DNA of 64,000 nt from an uncultured Sulfitobacter sp. (GTDB lineage: Bacteria; Pseudomonadota; Alphaproteobacteria; Rhodobacterales; Rhodobacteraceae). Below, in pieces: positions 25,278 to 34,737 of the stretch. Below the pieces are notes generated by a model. It worked only from the letters and a program-made list of their open reading frames with translations, searched no databases and had not been told where the DNA came from. The first letter of the stretch is position 1. The number at the start of each line of letters is the position of its first letter. Both the position numbers and the translations under genes were made by a program. The stretch is taken from positions 1 to 64,000 of the forward strand of contig CAKZPD010000022.1 of NCBI GenBank assembly GCA_937138475.1, in the 5' to 3' direction.

Positions 25278-26522
25278 ATGAAACGATATTCTGCTTTTGC
25301 CGTTGCCCGAGAGGCAGCCCGATTTCACACGGGATGGGAGCGCGCCTGGCGCAACCCGGCCCCCAAATCCAGATACGATGTGATAATCATCGGTGCAGGC
25401 GGGCATGGATTGGCCACGGCCTATTACCTGGGCAAGAATTTCGGCATCAAGAATGTCGCGATTATTGAAAAGGGCTGGCTCGGGGGCGGGAACACCGGGC
25501 GGAACACCACGATTATCCGGTCCAATTATTTGCAAGATCCGTCCGCGGCGCTTTATGAAAAATCGCGCAGCCTGTTTGAGACGATGTCCCAGGATCTGAA
25601 CTATAACGTGATGTTCAGCCCGCGCGGGGTGATCATGTTGGCCCAAACCCAGCACGAGGTGCGCGGCTATCAGCGCACCGCCCATGCCAATGCCCTGCAA
25701 GGGGTCAAAACCGAATTCATCAACCCGCAGCGGGTCAAGGAACTGGTGCCGATCATCAATCTGGATGGGCCGCGCTATCCGGTTCTGGGCGGTCTGTGGC
25801 AGGCGCGCGGCGGATCGGCGCGCCATGACGCGGTGGCCTGGGGCTATGCGCGGGCCTGTTCCGACATGGGCATGGATGTGATCCAGCAGTGCGAAGTCAC
25901 GGCCGTGCGCCGCGATGGCGGCAAGGTTGTCGGTGTCAGCACCACCAAGGGCGACATTGATTGTGACAAGCTGGGCATCGTGGTGGCGGGAAATTCCGGC
26001 CATGTGGCCGGGATGGCCGGTTTCCGTCTGCCGATCGAATCCGTGGCGCTTCAGGCGCTGGTGTCAGAGCCGATCAAACCCTGCATGGACGTGGTGGTGA
26101 TGGCCAACACGGTGCATGGCTACATGAGCCAGTCCGACAAGGGCGAGATGGTGATCGGCGGCGGCACCGATGGGTATAACAACTATACCCAGCGCGGCAG
26201 TTTCCATCATATCGAGGAAACCGTGCGCGCCCTTGTTGAAACCTTTCCGATGGTGTCGCGCCTGAAAATGCTGCGCCAGTGGGGCGGGATCGTCGATATC
26301 ACCGGGGATCGGTCGCCGATCCTGTCCAAGACGCCGGTCGAAAACGTCTTTATCAACTGTGGTTGGGGCACGGGCGGCTTTAAGGCGACGCCCGGTTCGG
26401 GCTGGGCCATGGCGGAATTGATGGCCAAGGGGCACGGGCCTTTGACCGATGCCTTTGGGATGGAACGCTTCCGCGAGGGTCGGTTCATCGACGAAAGCGT
26501 TGCGGCCGGGGTGGCGCACTGA
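25278..26522 (+). CDS. soxB: Sarcosine oxidase subunit beta
   Basis: SoxB is the catalytic flavoprotein subunit of heterotetrameric sarcosine oxidase, which demethylates sarcosine to glycine with hydrogen peroxide and methylene-THF as products. The 414-residue protein has the FAD motif IIIGAGGHGLATAYYLG (about 36-52) and GWLGGGNTGRNTTIIRSNY. The GGSARHD segment includes His183, the likely covalent FMN attachment site by comparison with characterised enzymes. The ATG at 25278 gives the usual N-terminus. It heads soxBDAG. Confidence 0.95.
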   Translation: MKRYSAFAVAREAARFHTGWERAWRNPAPKSRYDVIIIGAGGHGLATAYYLGKNFGIKNVAIIEKGWLGGGNTGRNTTIIRSNYLQDPSAALYEKSRSLFETMSQDLNYNVMFSPRGVIMLAQTQHEVRGYQRTAHANALQGVKTEFINPQRVKELVPIINLDGPRYPVLGGLWQARGGSARHDAVAWGYARACSDMGMDVIQQCEVTAVRRDGGKVVGVSTTKGDIDCDKLGIVVAGNSGHVAGMAGFRLPIESVALQALVSEPIKPCMDVVVMANTVHGYMSQSDKGEMVIGGGTDGYNNYTQRGSFHHIEETVRALVETFPMVSRLKMLRQWGGIVDITGDRSPILSKTPVENVFINCGWGTGGFKATPGSGWAMAELMAKGHGPLTDAFGMERFREGRFIDESVAAGVAH

Positions 26523-26607
26523 TGGCCCATATGACCCCCCCGCTTTTCCCAGCCCAACCCAAGTCACAATCCGCCCGGCGCGCGGAGCAACCCAAAGGAG
26601 CACACCC

Positions 26608-26937
26608 ATGTTGATTTTGACTTGCCCCATGTGCGGTGTGACCGCCGAGGAAACAGAATTCCATGGCGGCGGCGAAGCGCATCTGAAACGCTTTGGCCCC
26701 GGATCATCCGAGGATGAATTCGAAGGCTATCTGTTCATGCGCGAAAACCCCAAGGGCGTGCATTTTGAACGCTGGCGCCATGCCAATGGCTGCGGCAAGT
26801 GGTTCCATGCTGCGCGGTGCACCACCACGCTTGAGGTGTTTGGCACCTATGCGGCCCAAACCTATGAGCCACCCGCCGAGATCAAGGCGGTGATTTCCGA
26901 CAAGCGGCCCGGCTGGCGCTGGAGAGAACATTCATGA
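26608..26937 (+). CDS. soxD: Sarcosine oxidase subunit delta
   Basis: This small zinc-binding subunit of sarcosine oxidase has 109 residues. The zinc ligands are visible as Cys6 and Cys9 (CPMC) together with His58 and Cys62 (HANGC), the spacing known from the heterotetrameric enzyme. ERWRHANGCGKWFHAARCTTT is the family core. AAAGGAG lies eight bases before the ATG. It lies 85 bp after soxB and 45 bp before soxA. Confidence 0.95.
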   Translation: MLILTCPMCGVTAEETEFHGGGEAHLKRFGPGSSEDEFEGYLFMRENPKGVHFERWRHANGCGKWFHAARCTTTLEVFGTYAAQTYEPPAEIKAVISDKRPGWRWREHS

Positions 26938-26982
26938 TCGCCGCCGCTTTCCCAATGTTAACCTCGCATCGAGGGTTCTGAT

Positions 26983-29900
26983 ATGAGCACACGTCTTGCT
27001 ACTGGTGGTCGCTTGCTGACCAAAGATAAACCTGTCACTTTCCGCTTTAACGGCAAACAATTGCGCGGCTATGAAGGTGATACGCTGGCCTCGGCTTTGC
27101 TGGCCAATGACCAGATGTTGGTTGGCCGATCGTTCAAATACCACCGTCCGCGCGGCATCGTTGCCTCGGGCGCGGAAGAACCCAATGGGTTGGTCAATAT
27201 GGGCGACGAGGGCAAATTCGAACCCAACCAGCGCGTAACCACCACCGAACTGTTTGACGGGCTAAGCGCGACAAGCCAAAACCACTGGCCCAGCCTTGAA
27301 TTCGACGTGGGCGTGATCAACAAATATATGTCGCGCTTTATGCCGGCTGGGTTTTATTACAAAACCTTCATGTATCCGCGCGCCTTCTGGAAACATGTAT
27401 ACGAGCCGTTCATCCGTCAGGCCGCCGGTCTGGGCAAGGCGCCCAAGGCGCGCGATGTCGATACATATGAGCATTATCATGCCTTTTGCGATGTGCTGGT
27501 CATTGGCGGCGGTGTTGCCGGCCTGCTGGCGGCAAAAACGGCGGCGCAATCTGGCGCCAAGGTGATGCTGATCGAACAGACCGCCCATTGGGGTGGACGT
27601 GCCCCGGTTGATGGCGGCACCGTTGACGGCGATCCGGTCGAAGACTTTGTTGAAAAAACCGTGGCCGAGCTGGCGTCGATGGAAAATGTCACGCTGCGCA
27701 ACCGCACCATGGGGGCCGGGGTTTACGACCACGGTTATGTGCTGGGCTATGAGCGTCTGACAGATCACGCGCCCGAGGCCGCAGGACCGCGCCACCGTTT
27801 GTGGCGGGTGCGGGCCGGGCATATCATCACCGCGACGGGGGCCATTGAACGGCCGCTGTCCTTTGCGGGCAATGATATTCCGGGGGTCATGTTGGCGTCA
27901 GCCGTGCGCGACTATGTGGCCAATTGGGGCGTGTCGATTGGCGACCGCACGGTGATCGTCACCAACAATGATGATGCGTATCTGACCGCCTTTGCGTTGA
28001 AATTTGCCGGTCTTGAGGTGCCCGCAATCGTCGATGCCCGCCCCGCGGGCGATGAAAGCCCGGCGATGGCGCAGGCCAAGGCGCTGGGCCTGCGGGTGCT
28101 GCATGGCCACGGCATCGCCAAGGTCAAGGGCAACAAGCGCGTCACCGGCGTTGCCATCTGTGCCCAGGCCGGCGAAGGCGCCGTGCTTGAGGAAATCACC
28201 TGTGATGCGGTGGCTATGTCGGGCGGCTGGTCGCCGGTTGTTCACCTGTGGTCCCATTGCGGCGGCAAGCTGGCCTGGGATGACGCCCAGGCGTTCTTTA
28301 AACCTGATCGCGACAAGGCGCCAACCGGTGCGGATGGCGCCGGCTTTGTCACGGCGGCGGGCGCGGCCAGTGGCGCGTTGATCCTGTCTGATGCGTTGGG
28401 CGATGCCCATGCAGCCGGTCAGGCCGCAGCCAAGGCGGCGGGATTTACTGCGCGCAAAACCAAGGCCCCCAAGGGCGAAACCCCGGCCGAGGCACCGATG
28501 CTGCCGGTGTGGATGATGCCGCAGGGCGCCAGCGCCCCGCTGCGCGCCAAGGCGTGGCTGGATTACCAGAACGATGTCAAGGTGTCTGACGTGCAGCTGG
28601 CTGCGCGCGAAGGGTTTGAGAGCGTCGAACACGCCAAGCGCTATACCACGTTGGGCATGGCGACAGATCAAGGAAAGCTTAGCAATATCAACGGTCTTGC
28701 GACGCTTGCCGGGGCATTGGATACGCCTATCCCGCAGGTCGGCACCACCACATTCCGCCCGCCCTATACGCCCATTTCCATGGGCGCGATCGGCGGCGAG
28801 GCCCGCGCCGAGGTGTTTCAGCCCATTCGCCGCACACCGATGCACGATTGGCATGACACCAACGGCGCGGATTGGGAACCTGTCGGCCATTGGCGGCGTC
28901 CCTATGCCTTTGTGCGCGATGGCGAAAGCACCCATGACGCGGTCATGCGTGAGGTGGTGAACACCCGCCAGAACCTGGGGCTGCTCGATGCGTCAACCCT
29001 GGGCAAGCTGGTCGTCAAGGGACCAGACGCCGGTAAATTTCTCGACATGCTCTATACCAATATGATGAGCACCCTAAAGCCGGGAAAATGCCGCTATGGG
29101 CTGATGTGTTCCGAAAACGGGTTCTTGATTGACGACGGCGTTGTGGCGCGGATCGACGAGGATACATTCCTGTGTCACACCACCACCGGCGGCGCCGAGC
29201 GCATTCACGGCCATATGGAAGAATGGCTGCAAACCGAATGGTGGGATTGGAAGGTCTATGTCGCCAATGTGACCGAGCAATATGCACAGGTTGCCGTTGT
29301 CGGCCCGAACGCCCGCAAGGTTCTGGAAAAGCTGGGCGGCATGGATGTCTCGAAAGAGGCGCTTGGCTTCATGGAATGGGCCGATGGCGAAATCGGCGGG
29401 TTCAAGGCGCGGGTTTACCGGATTTCATTCTCGGGCGAGCTGTCTTACGAAATCGCCGTGGACGCGGGGCAGGGCCAGGCGTTTTGGGATGCCCTGATGG
29501 CTGCGGGTGCAGAATTTGGCGCCATGCCTTATGGCACGGAATGCCTGCATATTCTGCGCGCCGAAAAAGGCTTTATCATGATCGGGGATGAAACGGACGG
29601 CACCATCATTCCCCAGGATCTGGGCCTGAACTGGGCGATTTCCAAGAAAAAAGAGGATTATCTGGGCAAACGCGCGCAGGCGCGTTCGCATATGACCGAT
29701 CCTGAGCGGTGGAAGCTGGTCGGGCTTGAGACGGTGGATGGATCGACCCTGCCTGATGGCGCTTATGCGGCGGGCGAGGGGGTCAATGCCAACGGTCAGC
29801 GCAATGTGATTGGGCGGGTAACATCGACCTATCATTCGCCGACGCTGGGCCGCGGCATTGCCATGGGCCTTGTCCTGCATGGACCCGACCGCATGGGCGA

Positions 29901-29997
29901 GGTCATAAGCTTTCCCGGCACCGACGGCAAAACCTATGAGGCGCGGATTGTCGATCCGGTCTTCTATGACAAAGAAGGGGAAAAGCAAAATGTCTGA
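26983..29997 (+). CDS. soxA: Sarcosine oxidase subunit alpha
   Basis: SoxA is the 1004-residue scaffold subunit. The N-terminal part has the ferredoxin-like segment VTFRFNGKQLRGYEGDTLASAL. A dinucleotide-binding domain with VIGGGVAGLLAAKTAAQSGA (about 170-190, NAD) follows. The C-terminal 400 or so residues are an aminomethyltransferase (GcvT-like) domain that binds tetrahydrofolate and captures the one-carbon unit. The length is normal. Its last codons overlap soxG by eight bases. Confidence 0.96.
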   Translation: MSTRLATGGRLLTKDKPVTFRFNGKQLRGYEGDTLASALLANDQMLVGRSFKYHRPRGIVASGAEEPNGLVNMGDEGKFEPNQRVTTTELFDGLSATSQNHWPSLEFDVGVINKYMSRFMPAGFYYKTFMYPRAFWKHVYEPFIRQAAGLGKAPKARDVDTYEHYHAFCDVLVIGGGVAGLLAAKTAAQSGAKVMLIEQTAHWGGRAPVDGGTVDGDPVEDFVEKTVAELASMENVTLRNRTMGAGVYDHGYVLGYERLTDHAPEAAGPRHRLWRVRAGHIITATGAIERPLSFAGNDIPGVMLASAVRDYVANWGVSIGDRTVIVTNNDDAYLTAFALKFAGLEVPAIVDARPAGDESPAMAQAKALGLRVLHGHGIAKVKGNKRVTGVAICAQAGEGAVLEEITCDAVAMSGGWSPVVHLWSHCGGKLAWDDAQAFFKPDRDKAPTGADGAGFVTAAGAASGALILSDALGDAHAAGQAAAKAAGFTARKTKAPKGETPAEAPMLPVWMMPQGASAPLRAKAWLDYQNDVKVSDVQLAAREGFESVEHAKRYTTLGMATDQGKLSNINGLATLAGALDTPIPQVGTTTFRPPYTPISMGAIGGEARAEVFQPIRRTPMHDWHDTNGADWEPVGHWRRPYAFVRDGESTHDAVMREVVNTRQNLGLLDASTLGKLVVKGPDAGKFLDMLYTNMMSTLKPGKCRYGLMCSENGFLIDDGVVARIDEDTFLCHTTTGGAERIHGHMEEWLQTEWWDWKVYVANVTEQYAQVAVVGPNARKVLEKLGGMDVSKEALGFMEWADGEIGGFKARVYRISFSGELSYEIAVDAGQGQAFWDALMAAGAEFGAMPYGTECLHILRAEKGFIMIGDETDGTIIPQDLGLNWAISKKKEDYLGKRAQARSHMTDPERWKLVGLETVDGSTLPDGAYAAGEGVNANGQRNVIGRVTSTYHSPTLGRGIAMGLVLHGPDRMGEVISFPGTDGKTYEARIVDPVFYDKEGEKQNV

Positions 29998-30571
29998 GCA
30001 AGCAACACTGTCGCAGACAGCTTTGGGCGGCGCGCGTTATGATGCGGGGATTGCCACGATTGTCGAAGCCCCCCTGCAAGGGATGATCACCCTGCGCGGT
30101 GATTTGGCCAGCGCCAAGGTCAAGAACGCCGCCACCGGGGTGGCCGGGGTGGACATGCCCGGTCAGCGCCAGGTCAATTGTGTTGAACAAAGCGGCATCG
30201 CCTGGATGTCGCCGGATGAATTGCTGGTGCTGTGCCCCTATGCGGATGTGGCCGCGAATATGGCAAAGATGCAAAAGACGCTGGGCAAGGGCCATGCGTT
30301 GGCGGTGAATGTGTCGGATGCCCGCGCCATGTTCCACCTTGGCGGAACCCATGCGCGCGATGTGATGGCAAAATTGGCGCCGGTGGATCTGCGGCGCGAT
30401 CAATTCACCCCCGGCATGATCCGGCGCACCCGGATGGCACAGGTGGCCGCAGCCTTTTGGGTTGATGGCGATGACCGCTTCAGCATCATCTGTTTCCGCA
30501 GCCAGGCGCAATATGTCTTTGACCTGCTCAAGATCGCCGCTCAGCCCGGATCCGAGGTGGGGCATATCTGA
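29990..30571 (+). CDS. soxG: Sarcosine oxidase subunit gamma
   Basis: The 193-residue gamma subunit completes the heterotetramer. It has a GcvT-like fold without catalytic residues. Typical strings are WMSPDELLVLCP, GHALAVNVSDARAMFHLGG and the C-terminal ICFRSQAQYVFDLL. The ATG lies within the end of soxA. It is followed 30 bp later by a strong terminator that closes the operon. Unlike some sox operons, no folate-recycling gene such as purU, glyA or folD is attached. Confidence 0.94.
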   Translation: MSEQATLSQTALGGARYDAGIATIVEAPLQGMITLRGDLASAKVKNAATGVAGVDMPGQRQVNCVEQSGIAWMSPDELLVLCPYADVAANMAKMQKTLGKGHALAVNVSDARAMFHLGGTHARDVMAKLAPVDLRRDQFTPGMIRRTRMAQVAAAFWVDGDDRFSIICFRSQAQYVFDLLKIAAQPGSEVGHI

Positions 30572-30601
30572 TCGCCTCTGATCTTGTCTGCATCGCAAGG
30601 C

Positions 30602-30630
30602 GCAGCCTGCCATCCCGGCAGGCTGCTTTT
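30602..30630 (+). terminator. Rho-independent terminator of soxBDAG
   Basis: This is a perfect ten-pair stem GCAGCCTGCC / GGCAGGCTGC with the loop ATCCC, followed directly by TTTTGTTT. It starts 31 bp after the soxG stop. Confidence 0.92.
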
Positions 30631-30779
30631 GTTTGGGCGGTTCGTTGGCCCCGGTGGCTGACCACGGTCCGCCGGCCCTGATGCAAAAAATCCGCCGATA
30701 TGGGCGCTTGCCCCTTGAAGTTCATGGCCGATGCGCTTCATGTGAGGCATACCCAACTTAATTCGAAAAGGGGCCCAAA

Positions 30780-31379
30780 ATGGCTTTTGAACTTCCTGAT
30801 CTTCCCTATGCCCATGACGCATTGGCGGCAAAAGGCATGTCCGCCGAGACCTTGGAATATCACCACGATCTGCATCACAATGCCTATGTCACCAATGGCA
30901 ATGCGGCGATCAAGGGCACCGAATGGGATGGCAAAAGCCTGGAAGAGATCATCACCGGCACCTATAACCCCACAGCCGTTGCGCAAAACGGAATTTTCAA
31001 CAACATCAGCCAGTTGTGGAACCACAACCAGTTTTGGGAAATGATGGGCCCCGGCGCAAGCGCCATGCCCGGCGAATTGGAAAAGGCACTGGTGGAAAGC
31101 TTTGGGTCGGTTGATCAGTTCAAGGCCGATTTTTCGGCGGCCGGCGCCGGTCAGTTCGGGTCAGGCTGGGCTTGGCTGGTCAAGGACAAAGACGGCAGCC
31201 TGAAAGTGACCAAAACGGAAAACGGCGTGAACCCGCTGTGCTTTGGTCAAACGGCGCTGTTGGGCTGTGATGTGTGGGAACATTCCTATTATATCGATTT
31301 CCGCAACAAACGCCCGGCCTATCTGACCAATTTCCTGGACAACCTGGTCAATTGGGAAAACGTCGCGTCGCGGATGTAA
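30780..31379 (+). CDS. sodB: Superoxide dismutase, iron type
   Basis: The enzyme converts superoxide to hydrogen peroxide and oxygen in the cytoplasm. The 199-residue protein has metal ligands in LEYHHDLHHNAYV, NISQLWNHNQFW and DVWEHSYYIDFRN. The glutamine in NISQLWNH is at the position that marks iron rather than manganese dismutases. GGGGCCCAAA precedes the ATG without a strong Shine-Dalgarno match. It is monocistronic, with its own terminator, directly after the peroxide-producing sarcosine oxidase operon; the adjacency need not be functional. Confidence 0.96.
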   Translation: MAFELPDLPYAHDALAAKGMSAETLEYHHDLHHNAYVTNGNAAIKGTEWDGKSLEEIITGTYNPTAVAQNGIFNNISQLWNHNQFWEMMGPGASAMPGELEKALVESFGSVDQFKADFSAAGAGQFGSGWAWLVKDKDGSLKVTKTENGVNPLCFGQTALLGCDVWEHSYYIDFRNKRPAYLTNFLDNLVNWENVASRM

Positions 31380-31404
31380 ACGCCGCCCAACGTTGAACGC
31401 GCTG

Positions 31405-31433
31405 CGCCCTGCCGGAATTTGGCGGGGCGTTTT
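31405..31433 (+). terminator. Rho-independent terminator of sodB
   Basis: A nine-pair stem CGCCCTGCC / GGCGGGGCG (one G-U pair in RNA) with a seven-base loop is followed by TTTT. It lies 26 bp after the sodB stop. Confidence 0.8.
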
Positions 31434-31504
31434 GCGTATTAGGGCTTGGCCTTGGCATGGGCTTGCGTCACAAGCTTGGCAGACCCCCTGCAAAGGCCAA
31501 ACTT

Positions 31505-32425
31505 ATGCTGTCCGATCAAGCCAAAGGCGTTGCCGCCACCCTTGCTGCGGCATCCATTTGGGGGCTTTCGACGCTTTTTTACAAAGAACTGGCCGGGGTG
31601 CCACCGCTTGAGGTGCTGTCGCATCGCACCGTTTGGTCTTTGGCGTTCTTTCTGTTGGTTTTGGCCTATCAGCGACGCCTGGGGGATGTGCGGCGGGCCT
31701 TTGCCGCCCCGCGCAACATGGTGGTGATCTTTTTGGCATCGGTGATGATCGCGGCCAATTGGTTTGTGTTCATCTGGGCGATTCAGATCGGCCGCGCCAC
31801 GCAAAGCTCGCTTGGGTATTACATCTTTCCGTTGGTTGCGGTGTTTTTGGGGCGGATATTCTTTGCCGAACGCCTTAGCCGCGCGCAATGGGCGGCGGTC
31901 GGTTTGGCGGCGCTGGCGGTCAGCGTCTTGACCTTTGGTCTGGGGCAGGCGCCTTGGATCGCCCTGTTGTTGGCGGTGACCTTTGGTCTTTATGGGTTGT
32001 TCAAAAAACAGCTTGAGCTGGGCCCGGTGGTTTCCGTCACCGCCGAGGTCTTGCTGATTTCGCCGGTCGCGGTCTTGCTGTTGTGGCAAAGCCATGCCGG
32101 CGGGCAGTCAAGCTTTGGCAGCGATATGTGGCACAGCGCCTTGCTGGTTTTGTCCGGGCCGCTGACCGCCATGCCCCTGATTTTGTTCAGCTTTGCCGCC
32201 AAACGTCTGACCATGGCCACCTGCGGGCTGTTGCTTTATCTGAACCCGACCATTCAATTCGCCGTTGCGGTCTTTGTCTTTGGCGAAGCCTTCGGAGGCT
32301 GGCACTTTCTGGCCTTTGCGATGATCTGGACGGCGCTTGCGATTTATTCTGCGTCGGCGCTGGGGCGTGAAAAGGCCCGCCGCAAAGCGTTAAGCGCACA
32401 TCCGGCATCGGGCACGATCGTATAA
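31505..32425 (+). CDS. rarD: RarD-type EamA (drug/metabolite) permease
   Basis: The 306-residue protein has about ten transmembrane helices in two EamA repeats. The RarD strings are SIWGLSTLFYKEL, EVLSHRTVWSL and ANWFVFIWAIQIGRATQSSLGYYIFPL. RarD is annotated as a chloramphenicol-sensitive or amino-acid-type exporter; its true substrate is unknown. The ATG at 31505 has AAAGG eight bases upstream. The last 82 bp overlap the convergent LOG-family gene, an unusually long overlap. Confidence 0.88.
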   Translation: MLSDQAKGVAATLAAASIWGLSTLFYKELAGVPPLEVLSHRTVWSLAFFLLVLAYQRRLGDVRRAFAAPRNMVVIFLASVMIAANWFVFIWAIQIGRATQSSLGYYIFPLVAVFLGRIFFAERLSRAQWAAVGLAALAVSVLTFGLGQAPWIALLLAVTFGLYGLFKKQLELGPVVSVTAEVLLISPVAVLLLWQSHAGGQSSFGSDMWHSALLVLSGPLTAMPLILFSFAAKRLTMATCGLLLYLNPTIQFAVAVFVFGEAFGGWHFLAFAMIWTALAIYSASALGREKARRKALSAHPASGTIV

Positions 32426-32916
32426 TAATCCAGCAAGCTGGCGTCGGCAAAGCCTTGGGCGACAACATGCTCCAGCATGGTCAGCAGCGGATCCCAAAAG
32501 CCATGGGTGTTAACGATGATCACCGGCTTTTCATGCAGGCCCAGTTGCCGCCATGTCAGAACTTCGAACAGCTCGTCCAGGGATCCGGCGCCGCCGGGCA
32601 GAACGATCACCGCATCGCTGTTCATGAACATGACTTTTTTACGTTCGTGCATGGTTTCGGTGACAATGTATTGGGTCAGATCGGTCTTGCCGACCTCCCA
32701 ATCGACCAAATGCTGGGGAATCACCCCAAAGGTGGTGCCCCCGGCGGCCTGGGCGGCGCGCGCCACGGTGCCCATCAATCCCACATCCCCGGCGCCATAA
32801 ACCAACCGCCAGTTGTTTTGCGCCAGCAAATCGCCCAAATCTTGTGCGGTTTTCTTGAACGCCGGGTCGTTCCCAAAGCGCGAGCCGCAATAAACACAGA
32901 CAGATTTTTCAAACAT
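32344..32916 (-). CDS. LOG family nucleotide 5'-monophosphate phosphoribohydrolase
   Basis: This Rossmann-fold protein of 190 residues has the LOG (lysine decarboxylase-like) signature. GGAGSLDE lies at 108-115 (family PGGxGTxxE, with Ser for Thr), and ERKKVMF lies shortly before it. Such enzymes split nucleoside monophosphates, including cytokinin ribotides, into base and ribose phosphate. The old lysine decarboxylase label is not supported. The C-terminal 27 codons run antisense to the end of rarD. It is divergent from the LysM gene. Confidence 0.88.
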   Translation of the reverse strand: MFEKSVCVYCGSRFGNDPAFKKTAQDLGDLLAQNNWRLVYGAGDVGLMGTVARAAQAAGGTTFGVIPQHLVDWEVGKTDLTQYIVTETMHERKKVMFMNSDAVIVLPGGAGSLDELFEVLTWRQLGLHEKPVIIVNTHGFWDPLLTMLEHVVAQGFADASLLDYYTIVPDAGCALNALRRAFSRPSADAE

Positions 32917-33041
32917 TTCAGGGCTCCGGCTTGGGAATTATGCTTTTGGAAAGCTTGGGTTTTGACCCCTGATAGCGCGCTTGCTATATGGGCTCAATGT
33001 TTCCCGCCAAATGCGGGTCGTTTTGGGACGGGAAGGTCACG

Positions 33042-34643
33042 ATGAACAAGGAAAACACAGCCGCCGGTTCGGGCCGCATGTGGTGGATCGCTGCTGGGGC
33101 GGCCGGGTTGCTGGCGTTTGGCGGGGTCATGACCCTGCGGGCCCCAGCGCCAGAGCAAACCGCACAGACCGATACCGCCCCCCAGACACAGCCACAGGCC
33201 CCCGCCGCCGCCACGCCTGATGCCAAGCCCGCGCCAGCGGCAAAGCCCCAGGCAAACGCCGAGCCCCAGGCCAAAGCGCAAGATGAAGCCAGCCCCGAAC
33301 CGGCCGCCCCGATTGTTATCCCCAGCATCGACGAGGTGCGCTTGGAAGATGACGGTCTGGTGGTGATCGCCGGGCGCGGCGCGGTGGGTGCGCAGATTGC
33401 GGTGTTGCTGGACCAGGTCGAAATCGCCAGTGCCATTGTTGATGACAGCGGCGCCTTTGCGGCGATCGCCTTTCTTGAGCCAAGCGCCGACCCGCGTGTG
33501 CTGAGCATCCGCCAAACCCACGCCGGCGCGCAGCAGCTTTCTGCCGCGGATGTGATCTTGGCGCCGCTTGATGTGGCGCCGACCGATGTGGCGACTGCGG
33601 ATGCCGCGTCGACCAAGGCGGCGACAGCTGATGTGTCGCCCTCTGATCTGGCCCAGGCAGAAGCGGCGCCGGCCACCCCGGTCCAGGAAACGCCCGCGCC
33701 CAAGGCGGAACAAACCCCGGCAGCACCCGCGCCGGCCCCCATGCCTGCGCCAGTCGAAACCGCCCAAGTTGCGCCCGCCGCGCCTGCGGCCCAGCCGCAA
33801 TCCCAAGGCACGCAAACCCAAGCCGCCGCCGCGCCGCAGAACGCGCCGACTGAAGCCGCCCAAGATATGACCGCCTCGGCCGACGCTGATGACGACACAG
33901 CGGCTGACAAGCCCGAGAAAGATCAGCCCGCGCAAACCGAAAACGCCGCCACTTTGCCAGATGCAGGCGTGCAAACCACCGCAAGTTCCGACCCAGCGGA
34001 ACCCCAGCCATCTGCGTCCGGGCAATCACAATCCACCGTCTCTGATGCCGGGCAATCCAGCCCAAGCCAAGCCGCCCCCAGCCAAGCAGAACCTGCGCAA
34101 ACGGAAGCCCGGGCGCCACGGGTTGCGGTGCTTAAATCGTCGGAAACAGGGGTTGAGCTGTTGCAAGACGATGCCGCGGTGCAGGTCATAACCTTGGACA
34201 CCATCGGTTATTCCGAGGCAGGGGACGTGCGCTTGACCGGCCGTGCACAGGCTGGCACCGGCCAGGTGCGGCTGTATCTGGACAATGCCCTGGTGCAGAC
34301 CCTTGCGGTGCAAGACGGCGGCAGATGGCGCGGCATTTTGCCGAATATAGCGCCGGGGGATTACATGCTGCGCGTTGATGCGGTTGATGCTGCGGGCAAA
34401 ATGCTCAGCCGGATTGAAACGCCGCTGCGGCGGGAATCGCCGCAGGTTTTGGCCGAGGCCAGCGCCAAAACCAACAAACCGATCGAGGCAATTACCGTCC
34501 AGAAAGGTCATACGCTTTGGGCGATTGCCCGCGCCCGCTATGGCGATGGGCTGCTCTATGTCAAAGTGTTCGAGGCCAACAAGAACGCCATCCGTGACCC
34601 CGATTTGATCTATCCGGGGCAGGTGTTCGACCTGCCTGACTAA
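33042..34643 (+). CDS. LysM-domain envelope protein with long Ala/Pro-rich linker
   Basis: The 533-residue product has an N-terminal membrane anchor (MWWIAAGAAGLLAFGGVM, about 11-28). A low-complexity Ala/Pro/Gln/Thr region is split by a folded segment near 85-175 (Ig-like, with VRLEDDGLVVIAGRGAVGAQIAV). A second beta-rich segment lies near 385-455, and a C-terminal LysM domain (about 483-533, VQKGHTLWAIARARYG) ends the protein. LysM domains bind peptidoglycan, so the protein probably spans the periplasm. The two beta segments look alike (both describe strand-rich repeats with LDN/LDQ turns). The ATG at 33042 follows GGAAGG. Confidence 0.82.
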   Translation: MNKENTAAGSGRMWWIAAGAAGLLAFGGVMTLRAPAPEQTAQTDTAPQTQPQAPAAATPDAKPAPAAKPQANAEPQAKAQDEASPEPAAPIVIPSIDEVRLEDDGLVVIAGRGAVGAQIAVLLDQVEIASAIVDDSGAFAAIAFLEPSADPRVLSIRQTHAGAQQLSAADVILAPLDVAPTDVATADAASTKAATADVSPSDLAQAEAAPATPVQETPAPKAEQTPAAPAPAPMPAPVETAQVAPAAPAAQPQSQGTQTQAAAAPQNAPTEAAQDMTASADADDDTAADKPEKDQPAQTENAATLPDAGVQTTASSDPAEPQPSASGQSQSTVSDAGQSSPSQAAPSQAEPAQTEARAPRVAVLKSSETGVELLQDDAAVQVITLDTIGYSEAGDVRLTGRAQAGTGQVRLYLDNALVQTLAVQDGGRWRGILPNIAPGDYMLRVDAVDAAGKMLSRIETPLRRESPQVLAEASAKTNKPIEAITVQKGHTLWAIARARYGDGLLYVKVFEANKNAIRDPDLIYPGQVFDLPD

Positions 34644-34737
34644 GACCTTGGCCAAGGGCGCGGATATTCTGTGCCTTTGGCTGGTGCATTGCGGGGCAGG
34701 GGCTTATGTAAAGCGCAGAGCAGCTTTAGGATAAGTT

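Noticed and set aside
34645-34660. CCTTGGCCAAGG palindrome after the LysM gene as a terminator
   Set aside because: It has no loop and no T-run after it; a 12-base palindrome in GC-rich DNA is not enough.
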